The translations under genes and the position numbers were made by a program. From NCBI RefSeq assembly GCF_025717065.2, contig NZ_JAOVZO020000018.1:186001-250000 (forward strand): a stretch of 64,000 nt of DNA, read 5' to 3'. Positions within the stretch are counted from its first letter, which is position 1. Every line of letters starts with the position of its first letter. This DNA comes from Tahibacter soli (GTDB lineage Bacteria; Pseudomonadota; Gammaproteobacteria; Xanthomonadales; Rhodanobacteraceae). Below the pieces are notes generated by a model. It was not told the origin of the DNA. It ran no database searches and saw only the letters and a list, made by a program, of their open reading frames with translations. Of this stretch, positions 19,301 through 31,300 are shown piece after piece.

Positions 19301-22300
19301 CTGGTCGGCCAGCGCGATTTCCGCGCCGCCCGGCGCGAGCGCGACGAGCACGAGCCGCGCGCCGTCGATCGGCGCGTTGCCGTCGGCGAACGCAACCTCG
19401 CTGCGCACGCGCAACGGGCCGCCGACGGTGGCGGTCGCCGTTTCCGGCGCCACCGCGAGCGCGACGTGCCGCACGCGCGCGACGGCGAACGCGCTCGTGC
19501 GTTCGACGAGCGTCGCGCCGTTCGCGCCGACGAGCCGCGCGCGCAAGCGATAGTCGCCGGCGAACACGCCGGCGGCGTTCCAGCGCACGGCCTGCGTCCA
19601 GCGCTCGCCGCGCGCGAGCGTCGCGACCGCGTAGTCGCCGAGTTCGTCGACGACGGCACCCGCCGCGTCGACGACCGCGACGCGCACGCGTGCGCCGGCG
19701 ATCGTGCCGGCGACGACGACTTCGCCCGTGACGGCTTCGCCCGGCGCGTACAGGCCGCGATCGGCCTGCACGTCGAGCTGCGGCGCGGCGTCGGCGACGA
19801 CGCGCACGAGCGCTTCGGCGCGGTTGTTCGCCTCGTCGCTTTCGGCGATGCGCGCGGCGGCGTCGGCGTCGATGCGCAGCCGCCACGTGCCGGCCTGCGC
19901 GAGCGCGCCGAGGTCGAGCGTCGACACGTACGTCGCGCCGGCGCCGAGCGCCGGCACGGCGGTGTCGGGCAGTGTGCGCACCGTGCCGTCGGGCGCGACG
20001 AGCGTCGCGCGGGACACGCTCGCCGCGGCGAGCGCGTTGCCCGCGTTGCGCAGCGTCGCGAGCGCGAGCACCGTGTCGCCGGGTCGCGCGTCGGCCGGCA
20101 CGACGAGAATGTCCGCCGAGCCGATCGCGAGATCGGGCAGGCCGGTACCGGGGCTGCGCACCTCGATCGGCGATGCCGGCAGGCTGGCGTTGCCGGCCGC
20201 GTCGCGCGCGATCGCGGTGAACGTGTGCCGCGCCGCGACGAGGTCGATCGCGCCGCCGCAGAACACGCCGGCCGGGACGAGCGTGCGTATCGTGCCGTCG
20301 GTTTGCGCGACGACGATGCGGCCCGACGCGGTCCATGCGAGGTCGCTGTCGAACGCGTCGATCGGCTCGCCAAGCGCGTGTCCGTCGGCCGCGTCGAGCA
20401 CGGCCAATGCCGAGCCGTCGTACGCGGCGATGCGCGTGCCGTCGGGCGACCAGGCCAGGCGCACGAACGAGAACGGCGCGGTCGCCAGCGTGAACTCGCT
20501 GCCGTCGGCGAGGTTGCGCACGCGCGCTTCGGCGTCGCCGTTCGCGGCAATACGCACGTACGCGTAGCGGCGATCCGTCGACCACGTCGGTTCGACGTCG
20601 CCGAGCGCCGCATGGCGTTCGAGCACGGCGGCCGACGCGGTGTCGACGACGACGATCTCGTCGGCGAGCGCGACGAGCGCGAGGTCGCCATTCGCCGACC
20701 AGCGAATGCCGCCGCGCGCGATCGACGCCGCGTCGATGCCGTCGATCCGGCGCGCATCGGTGCCGTCGACGCGCGCGAGCCACACGCCGTTTGCCGGCGC
20801 GCCGCCCGCCGCGTAGTCGCCGCCGAACAGGATGTGCGTCTCGTCGGGGGAGATCGCGAACGCCCACAGATCGTCGACGGCGATGCCGAGCGCGGTCGAC
20901 GCGCCGCCCGGCTCGTGCCGGCGGATCGCGCCGCTCGCGGCGTCGAAATAGTACAGCGCGTTGCCGCGCACGGCCCATTGCACGAGCCATCCGACCGGTG
21001 CGACCGGTTCGGCGATGCCGCCGCGCGTGTCTTCGATGCGCAGGCTGTCGTCCGCGCCGAGCGCCGCGACGTGCGCGCCGTCCGGTGCCGGGTAGAACGC
21101 GTCGCCGCCGAAGCCGATGAGCCTCGACGTTTCGGTCTGCACGGCCGCGGCGGTCGTTCCGGCCACGGCGAGGCCGTCGCGTTCGATCGCGACGGCGCTG
21201 CCCGGTTCGGCGAAGCCGCACACGAGCGTCGACGACGCACCCGTCGTCAGCGCGCGGCCGGCGACGGTCGGATACGTCAGCCGCGGCTGCGCCGGCGGCT
21301 GCGCGTCGCGCGGCGTGCCGGACGCCGGCGCGCTCGGGCCGCTCGCGTTGCCGAACGCGTCGATCGCTTCGATCGTGTAGAACGCGGCGACGCCGTTCGG
21401 CAGCGGCGCGTCGCGCAGCACCGTTGCGGAAACGCGCGCGATTTCGACGAACGGACCGCTCGTCGACGCCGCGCGTCGCACGACGTAGGTCGCGGGCGCG
21501 TTGCCGTCGCCGGCTTCCCAGGCGAGGTCGAGCATGCCGCCCGGCGCGGGCGCCGTGACGCGCGCGTTGCGCGGCACGCCGGGCCCGCCGCCGGCCACCG
21601 TCAGCGTCACGGCGTTCGACGGCGCGCTCGCGTTGTCGTGCGCGTCGAACGCGACCACGATCCACGTATGCGCGCCGTTCGCGAGGCCCGCGTCGGTCGC
21701 TGCGAGCGGCGCGTTCGCCGCGACGTTCGCGACGAGCCCGCCGTCGCGGCGCAGTTCGTAGCGCGCGACGTCGGCCGACGCGCTGGCGGTCCATGTGAGC
21801 TGGGCGGCATTGCCGGCAAGCGAACCCGCGAGCACGACCGGATCGGGTGCGACGGCGTCGCCGACGTCGGCCACGGCCGGCGCCGACGGCGCGCTTTCGA
21901 AGCCGTGCGCGTCGACCGCCGACACGCGATAGTCGTAGCGGCCGTCGAGCAGCGTGTCGGCGATCGTCGTCGCGTCGAGCAGCGGACGCTCGACCAGCGC
22001 GAGTTCGGCAAGGTCGTAGCGCTGCGTACCGGCGACGCCGGTGCCGCGCACGACGACGCGCACCTTGTCCGTGCGATACGGCTCGGATGGCAGCAACGTG
22101 TGGTTGCCGGCGATCGCGCCGCTCGCGAGCGTCACCCACGCATGGCCGCTCCACGCCTGCAGTTCGACGGTCGCGGCGCCTTCGACCGGCTGCCACGCGA
22201 GATTCGCGGCGACGACGAGGCGCGGCGACGACCACGCGAGTTCGAGCGCTGGATCGCTGTCGCGCGGCTGCGCGCCGAACGCATGCTCGAAGAACCACGC

Positions 22301-25300
22301 GGTCTGCGGATCGCCGTCGATCGCGGCCTCGGGCGCCCAGCCGGTCGTCGCGCTCGCGCCCGGCGTTTCGCCGAGCGCGCCGTCGGCGAGCGTCGCGGTG
22401 CCGCGGCGGAACACGCGATAGCCGACGACGTCGGGCTCGGCGTTCGCGTTCCAGCTCGCGACGACGTCGTAGCCGTTCACCTGCACGGCGAGGCCGGTCG
22501 GCGCAGCGGGCGCGTCGCCGCGGTCGACGCGCACGTCGCTCGCGCGGCTGCGATCGCCGTTCGCGTCGGTCACGCGCAGCACGAAGCGGTTGGCGCCCGC
22601 GACGAGCGCATGCGTCAAACCGATCGTGCCTTGCGCGTCGAGCGTCGCGGGCGCGAGGTCGATGCCGCCCTGCGCGTTTTCCACGCGGACGGAAAGCGTG
22701 CCCGTGCGCGCGCTGCGGCCGGCGAGCGCGACGCTCGCATCGCGCGTCGGCGTGTACGGCTGGAGCAGCGTCAGGCCGAATACGTTCGCGGTCGCGACGT
22801 TCGACGCCGCCGAGCGGTTGCCGTAGGCGTCGATGGCGAACGCGCGGTAGCGCCATGCGCCGTCGGCGCGGCCGGTGTCGGTATGCGCGAGCGCGTTCGT
22901 CGGCATGCCGGCGAGCGGTTCCCAGTCGCCGTCGCCCCGGCGTTCGATGCGATAGCCCGCGATGTCGTTCGCGGTACCGGCGCTCCACGCGAGCGCGACC
23001 GCGTCGCCGTCGGCGTGCGCGGTCAGCGCCGTGGGCGCGTCAGGCGGCGTGAGGTCGGCGTAGACGACGCGGACGACCGGCGGCGTCGGATCGACGTTGC
23101 CGGCCGCGTCGCGCGCGACGGCGCGGATGTCGTAGTCTCCCCACGGCAGCGCGCCCGGCGTCCACGTCGCGCGGTACGGCTCGGCGGCCAGCGGCGCGCC
23201 GATGTCGATCCAGTCGCCGCCGCTCGCCGCACGGTAGGCGAAGCGCACCTCGACGATGTCGCGGTGCTCGCTCGTCGCGACGATCGCGACGCTGCGGTCG
23301 AAACGCGTACCCGGCAGCGGCTGCGCGAGATCGAGATCCGGCGGTCCGAAGTCGAGCGCCGGCAGTTCGGCCGGCGGCGACGGATCGCTGATGTTGCCGG
23401 CGCGGTCGATCGCGTGGATGACGTACGTGTGCGCGCCGTCGGCGACGGCCTCGTCGAGCCACGCGGGATCGGGCACGGCGAACGGCCGCAGATCGTCCGG
23501 CGGCGGCTGCGGCGCGTTGCGCAGCGCGCCGTCGCGATAGACGAGATAGCCGAGCAGGTCGCCTTCGACGTTCGCGTTCCAGCACACGCGCACGTCGCGT
23601 TCGGTACCGGCGAGCGTCGGACACGGCGCGGCCGGCGCGGTCGCGACCGCGGCGACGACGCCGGTCGGCGCGGCCGGCGCGGCGTTGTCGACGACGAGAT
23701 CGACCGACGCGCTCGCGACGTTGCCGCTGCGGTCCCGTGCCTCGAGGCGGATGCGCACGCGCGCGTCTTCGGCGTAGCCCTGCGTGTTCCAGTCGCCGAG
23801 CGCGCCCGACTGCACCGGCAGCGGCGAGCGGCGCAGTTCGACCGGCGCGCCGGGCGGCGCGACCGGTTCGAGTATCAGACGGTACTCGTCGAAATCGCCC
23901 ACGCTCCACGCGGTGCCGGCGATGCCCACGATGCCGCGCACGCGCTCGCCGTCGGCCGGCCGCGCGAGCGCGACGGCGGGTGCCGTGCGATCGAGCGCGA
24001 ACGTCACGGTGTTGCTCGGCGCGCTCTCGTTGCCGGCCGCGTCGATCGCGACGACGTGATAGCGCTGCGTGCCTTCCGGCGCGTCGAGGTCGGCGTACTG
24101 CGCCGGCACGACCGGCGCCGCGGTGATGCGCGCGCCGCCGCGGTAGACGTGGTAGCCGGCGAGATCCGGCGCCGCGACCGCGTTCCACGCGAGCCGCACG
24201 TCGCGGTTGTTCTCGACGCGGCCGACGAGCGCGAGCGGCGCCGGCGGCGGTTCGGCGTCGATGCGCACGCGCACCTGCGCGGTCGCGGCGAGGCCGGCCC
24301 GATCCTTGACGGTCAGGCGCAACGTGTAGTCGTCGGCCGGCAGCGGCAGGTTCAGCGCGGCGAGGCGCGCGGCGTCGACCGGCGCGGTGCCGACGTACAC
24401 GTCGGACCACGTGCCGCCGGGCAGCGCCGAGGTTTTCAGAAGACTCAGACGGTATTCCGCGAAATGCGCGTCGGTTGCCGTACCGGCGACATCGAACGCG
24501 CCGGCCACGACCGCGCCGTCGACCGGCTGCGCGATCGCCGCGACCGGCGGCGTGCCGTCGACGGTGACGAGACGCACCGCGTCGGCCGTGTTGCCGGCGC
24601 GATCTTCGGCGCGCAGGCGCAGGCGGTAGTCGCCGTCGGGCCGGTTCGGCGTCCACGCGAGGATTTCCGCCGCGTCGATCGCGGCGGTGCCGCTCGCGAG
24701 GGTCTGCCAGTCGTCCGCGTTCGCCGACGCGATCGACAAAGTATAGGTTGACAAATTGGCATCTTGCGCGCTGCCGCGCACCGACGCCGGCGTCGCGGCG
24801 GCGACGATCGCGCGATCGCCGGGCGCGATCAGGTCGACGGTCGGCGCGGTCGCGTCGAGCATGAAGTCGAACGTGCGCTCGGCGCGGTTGCCGGCGCCGT
24901 CGCGCGCGGCGAGGCGCAGCGCGTACGCGCCTTCGGCCGCGCCGGCCGGCACGACGAGCGTCGCGGCGCCGGCGTCGCGGCCCGTGGCCGTCGCGACGAT
25001 CGCGCCGTCGCGGCTCAACGTGGCCACGTATTCGACGAGATGCGCGTCCTCGACCGAGAAGGCGATCGGCTGCGCCGGCCGCAGATAGCCGCCTGCCGGT
25101 GCGACGATCGCCACGGCCGGCGCGGTCGCGTCGACGGCGACCGGCAGTCGCGCCTGTTCCGGCGCGAGCGCGCCCTGCGGATCGGCCGCGTCGATGACGA
25201 TCGCGTAGTCGCCGTCGGGCAGCGCGGCGCCGTTCCACGGGTAGCCGCGAGAACCGGCGGCGGCGGCGCCGTCGTACAGCGTCGCGACGATCGCGCCGCC

Positions 25301-28300
25301 CGCGTCGTGCGCGCGGATCGCGACGTTCGCGGCGCGCAGCAGCGTGAGTTCGATGCGCGTCGCGTCGAGCACGCCGTCGGCGTTCGGCGAAAACAGCGGC
25401 GGCTGCGCGGCGGCGGCGGCGACGATCTTACCCGGCGCGCCGAGCACGACCGGCAACGTCGCGACCGCGGCATTGCCCAGGCGGTCGACCGCGCGCAGGC
25501 GGAACGTGACGGGGCCGGTGCGCTGGCCGCGCGACCACGCCGCGAGCGGCGGAAAATAGTCGCCGATGCGCGGCATCGCGAGCGCTTCGCCGGCGATCGG
25601 CTGCCAGGCGTCGGGCGCCGCGTCGTCGGCGACCTCGAGCGTCCAGCGATCGAGAATCGGATCTTCGATCGCACCGGCGATGTTGACCACGGCCGACGCG
25701 ATCGTCGCGCCGGCGGCGGGCGCGCCGAAGGCGACGAGCGGCGACGCGTTCTTGACGAGCAAGGGATACGTCAGCGTCTTCGTCTGGCCGCAGTCGTCGG
25801 TCGCCGAGACCCTGATCGTGTAGCCGCCGTCGGGGGCCATGGCGCCGTCGACGAGACCGTTCCAGTCGACGTCGATGTCGCCGTCGGCGCGCGCGTTCTC
25901 GTACAGCCGCACCGGCGCGCCGGTCGGGCGTTCGAGTTCGGCGACGACCGACAGCGGCTCGTTCGCGCGCAGTCGCAGGCTCGCGAGCGTGTAGCCGCCC
26001 GAACCGAACGGCGCGAGGCCGATCGTCGCGACGCCGCCGATGTCGATCAGCCGCGACGGCGCGGCGCGCTGTTCGAGCGCGACGTCGGCGTCGATGCGTA
26101 CGGTCGCCGTCGTGCAGACGGTGCCGCCGGACCAGTTGAACGCCTTGAGTTGCAGCGAGGCCAGGCCGTTGAACGGTCGCAGCCGCTGCGCGAGCACGTC
26201 GGGCGCGATGTCGCCGAGCGGCTCGGCGATCTGGCTCGTCGCCCGGATGTTGCGTACGCGCGCATAGTCGAGGCACCCGTCGCGCACCGACGTATCGCCG
26301 TCGTCGGCGCCGACTTCGCTGACGCATTCCCACGACACCGGCGCCGCGCCCTGTCCGACCAGCAGGCGATGGCTCATCGTCGTCTGCGTCGTGAGCGTGG
26401 CGCGCGAATCGGACAGCAGGCGGCTCGCGCAGACGCGCTCCGCGTCGGCAGGCCGCACGATCGCAATGTTCGGCGGCGCGCGTTCGACGATCGCATTCGC
26501 GGATTCGGCGGGCACCCAGGCGACATGGCCGGCGTCGTCGCGCCAGCCGGCTTCGAGATGGATCGGATACGTGCCTTCGGGCCAGCGCGATACGTCGAGC
26601 TCGAAACTGAAATCCGGCGCTTCCGCGTACGTGTCGATCGGCTCGGTCGAGACTTCCTCGAGCGTGTCGCCGTCGATGTAGGTCCAGCGCATGAACGCCG
26701 GCAGGACCGGAGACCGCGGATCTTGCGGCACCGCGTAGCCCGTCACGAGCAGGCGGCCGCTCGGCTCGCCGTCGCAGCGGTCCTGTACGACCGGAGAGAC
26801 GATCGCGTCGTACATCACGATGTTGCCCGGGATGTCCTCGCACGGTTCGGCACGAAGCGACCGGTGCCGCACGCCGGACTCGTCGACCGCCTGCGCCGTC
26901 ATGGCGAAACCCCGGAGGTGAACCGGCAATCCGAGCGCGGCCTGCGATTCGTCGATGGACTCCGCGGGCAAGGTCACGGTCGTGCCCGACGCGTTGCCGG
27001 TCGGCGCGAACGTCACCGACGCCTCGCGCAGCGTCCCGGCGTTGAAGTCGTCCACGACGATCCGGATGCCCGTCCGGGACGCCTCGCAGCGCGGCATGCC
27101 GATGCCGCCGAGTCGCACGGCGATCTTGTTCGACGTCACGCGCGAACCGTCGTCGCGCTCGCCGACGAGGCGCGCCTGGTACGCGTTGCCGCGTGCGAGC
27201 GACTGCGACGACAGCTCGACCGCGACATGCGGCGCGCACGGCGGTTCTTCGCAGTCGAGCGGGCGCGGCGTCGCGACGGCCAGTTCGGTCCACGGCGAAT
27301 CGGGCGGCGTTTCCAGCCGCGCCTGCAGCGCGACCGTCCGCAGCGACGACATCGCCGGCGATACGAGCAGGTCGACCTTCGGCGTCACTTCGTCGAGCAG
27401 CAGCGGCGGGTTCATGCCGACGTTCACGGCGTCGCCGAACGGCAGCGCCTCGTAGGGGATGCGCGTCTGCTCGTACCGCGCATCGTCGAAGCCGGCCAGC
27501 ACGAGCCGCTGCGGCGGCCGCGCGATATCGCGGACCGCGCGGTTGCCGGCGGCGTCGGTCACCGCGACGCGGAACGACGCGTCGGCATACGTCCGGAACG
27601 ACACCGTCGTCTTGGCGCAATCGACGCCCGAGCATAGCGAGACGACCGTGCCGTCCGTCGCCGACACCGCATCGACGGCGTAGCGCAGCGGAACGGCGTC
27701 GCTCGCCGCGACGTGCAGCGCCGGCTCCGTCGCCGCGACGTAGCCCGGATGCCCCGAGTTTTCGGGATCGGACTGGTAGCTGCGATACGCGTCGTCGAGC
27801 GTCGCCGTGACCGCCGGCGCGACGGTATCGACGATCGCGACGCCGTCGCTGTCGCCGAGCGCGACGCGATAGCGCCCGTCCGGCACGACGACGCCGGCGT
27901 CGTTGCGGCCGTTCCAGACGACGCTCTGCGCGCCGATGTCGCCGGCGCCGAACGTCAGGTCCTCGGTGCGCACGACGTTGCCGTCGGCGTCGGACACGCG
28001 CAGCTGCAGCGATACCGGATCGCGCACGCGAAAGCGCACGTCGACCGTATCGAGCAGGCCGTCGCCGTTCGGCGACAGGTAGCGCGACGACAGCGCGAAG
28101 CCGTCGATCGGCGAACGCCGGTCGGCCGTCACGCGCGTGGTCGACGTCGTGGCGTTGCCGGCGCGATCGACGACGCGCAGGCGCACCTCGTAGACGCCCG
28201 GATCGGGCGGCGACCACGTCGTGAATTCGTCGGGCGCCACCTCGCTGTCGGTCGGCGGCACGAGCGCGTGCCACACGCCGGGCGCGTCGGCGCGCGCGTA

Positions 28301-31300
28301 GTCGATTTCGTAGTACGCGAAATTGCGGTCGGCCGCGACGCCGGACAGCCGCAGCGACGGCCCGACGCGCTGCGCGCGGATCAGCGCGTAGCCGTTGAGC
28401 AGCGACGTGCGGATCGCGCCGTCGGCGAGCGCGCGATTTTCGTCGGGCCAGATCTCGGCGATCTGGCGCACGAGCGGCTGCGGCGACACGCCGCGCGAAA
28501 CGCTGAACACCTGCCCGGTCGACAACAGGCGCGCGCCGTCGCCGAGGATCAGCTCGGGCCAGCCGACCGGCCGGTTGTCGGGGCACGCGGCCGGCCACAG
28601 CGGGTAGCGTCCCGTATCGGCCGGCAGCGCGAACCCGAGCGGCGAACCGGCGCCGACGTCTCGCACCTGCCGCGACGCGAAGCCGACGTCGACGAACTGC
28701 GACGCGCCGTCGAGGTACAGCGCGTAGTCCTCGCCGACGTAGCGCCGCACGCCGACGATGTCGACGAGATGCACGAACAGCGATTCGCCGACCGGGTCGT
28801 ACAGCCGGCTCCGCGCGCGCATCGCGTCGGGCATCGACAGGCAGCCTTCGGTGTAGCGCGGCGTCGCGGTCGATGCGAACGCGTGCGCGAACACGTCGCG
28901 CGGGTCGAGCACGTAGGGTCCCGCGCGTTCGACGAGCGGCAGCGCGATGTCGTCGATCTGCGCGCCGTCCGCGTCGAAGCGCAGCAGGCGGCGCAGGCGG
29001 CCGTCGACGACGGCGATCTCGTCGCGCGGCGCGATCCACGCGTAGGCGAGTTCCTGCACGCTGCCGACGCCGTCGAGCAGCGGCGACGCGAACGCGTCGT
29101 TCGGGCGGTCGACCAGCACGCGGCGCGCACCGGTCGCGAAATCGACGAGCGTCAGCGTTTCGCGCAGCGGCAGGCGCGCGTGCAGCAGCGCGCGCGAGCG
29201 GTCGGGGCTCAGCGACGTCGCGTAGCGGGTGGTGGAACCCGGCGCCGTTTCCGGCTCGAGTTCGACGATCGGCCGCGCGGTGTCGCGCGGCGCGAAGTAC
29301 GCGGTGCGCTGCGACCAGCGCGTCGACACGACGACGCCGAGCGGCGCCGGCGTCAGCACGCGATCGTCGAGCGGCAGGTCGCGGAACGGTCGTATCGTCG
29401 ACGTACGCGCGTCGAACACGTCGGTCTCGCTGCCGCCGCCGCGTTCGAGCAGTATCTCGTTCGCGTCGAAATAGCCGGCGACGCGCCGGCTGACGAGATC
29501 GTTCTCGCTCTGCAACGGACGTATCGCGTCGAGACCCATCGCGTCGGCGCGCATCGCACGCAGCTGCTGCGTCGTACGGTTCTGCAGCGTGAAGGCGATC
29601 TGCGCGCCGTCGGGGCTGAATGCAAAATCGTGAATATTCCCATTGTTCCTATTCGCCCACGCCGCCGAGATCACCGGCACCGGCTGGTCGAGCGCTTCGT
29701 TGACGCGCTCGAGCGGCGATCTCGCCGAGCCGTACAGCCACGCGGCGCTCGCGCCGCCGGGCGGCGGCACGAGGGGTTCGTTGAACGGTATCGGCGTCGT
29801 CAGCGCGCGATCGGCATGGATCGCCTCGAGCACCGACGAGCGGTTGTTGTCGACGGTGACGCGCGTTTGCCCGGCCGAGCGGCCGTCGGCGCCGACGACG
29901 TCGACGCGATAGTCGCCGTCCGGCACGATCCGCCCGCTTTCGTCGCGGCCGTCCCAGATCGCCTGCGCGCGACCGCTCGCGTCGAGCGCGACGTCGGCGT
30001 AGCGGCGAACGACGCGTCCGAGGCCGTTCGCGATCGTCACGTCGGTCGCCGCGGCGCCGCCGCCGAGCCGCACGACGAGCGCGGTCTCGTCGCGCACGCC
30101 GTCGCCGTTCGGCGAGAGGTAGCGCTCGCTCGCGAACAGCGCGCCCGACTGCACGTCGAACGGCAGCGTCGCGCGGTTGTTCGCCTCGCTCAGTTCGCGC
30201 AGCGCGCCGGCCGGGTCGACGACGGCGGTGATCGCGCGCGCGTTCGCGCCGAGCGTCCACTGCCACTCGACGTCGGCGCCGCCCCCGGCCGGCAGCAGCG
30301 CGATCGTGCGGTCGCCGAGGTTGACGGAACCCGCGCCGCCGTCGCCTTCGAACAGGCGCACGACGACGTCGCGCGCGTCCTGCCCGCCGAGGTTGCGCAC
30401 CGCGACGCGCGCACTCGTCGCTTCGCCGCCGACCGGCGACGACGGCGTCAGCGCGATGCCCGCGAGCGTCGCCGCCGGATCGGGCAGCGCGATCGCCTGC
30501 AGCGGCTTGACCGCGATGTTGTTGCCTTCGTCGAGTTCGTCGACGGCGCGATCGGCGTCGACTTCGACGAACAGCGACACGTTGCCGGCGAGATCGAGGT
30601 CGGCCACCGCGATCGCGACGACGGTTTCGGCGGACCCGGCAAGGCCCGCGACGGTCGTGGCGCCGATGCGCGGCGAACCGATGCGCGGATCGCCCGCGTA
30701 CAGGCCGACGACGAACGGGGCGGTCACGTCCTGGCCGTGATTGCGCACGCGCAGCGACGCGAGCAGCGGCGCGCCCTGCAGCGCCGGCGTCGGCGTGAAT
30801 TCGAGCGTCGCGGCGACCGGCGCGAGGTCGGGGCGGTCCGCCGCGACGACGGAGAAATCCAATAGTGCCGAATTGTTGTCTTCGCGCGACTCGGGAATCT
30901 GGTTCGCGCCGTCGACGACGACGCGCAGCTGCGCCGCGCCGGCCGCGCCCGCGCGCCACGAAAAGCGCCGTTCGACCGTACCGCCCGCGGGCACCGGCAC
31001 GAGGCCGTCGAAGACGACGGACGTCGTGCCGTTCTGTTCGACTTGCGCATGCAGCGCGGCGTCGGGCGACGCGAGCGTGCCGCGGTTGCGCACCTGCACG
31101 CGGAACGCGACGTCGCGGCCGGCCACCGCCGCGCCGTCGAGCGCGAGATCGGCGGCGCCGATGTCGAGATCGAGCGAATCGCCGTAGACGAGCGCGAGCG
31201 TCGCGGTGTTGTTGTTCTCGCGCGCCTCGGCGACCGCGTCGTCGGGGTCGGCCGTCAGCACGAGCGCGAGCGCGCCCGTGTCGGCGACCGCGAACGTCAG

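Noticed and set aside
16499-24751. A 2750-codon open frame on the plus strand opposite the giant gene
   Set aside because: Arg-rich shadow caused by high GC at third positions; no ribosome-binding site, signal or recognisable domain.
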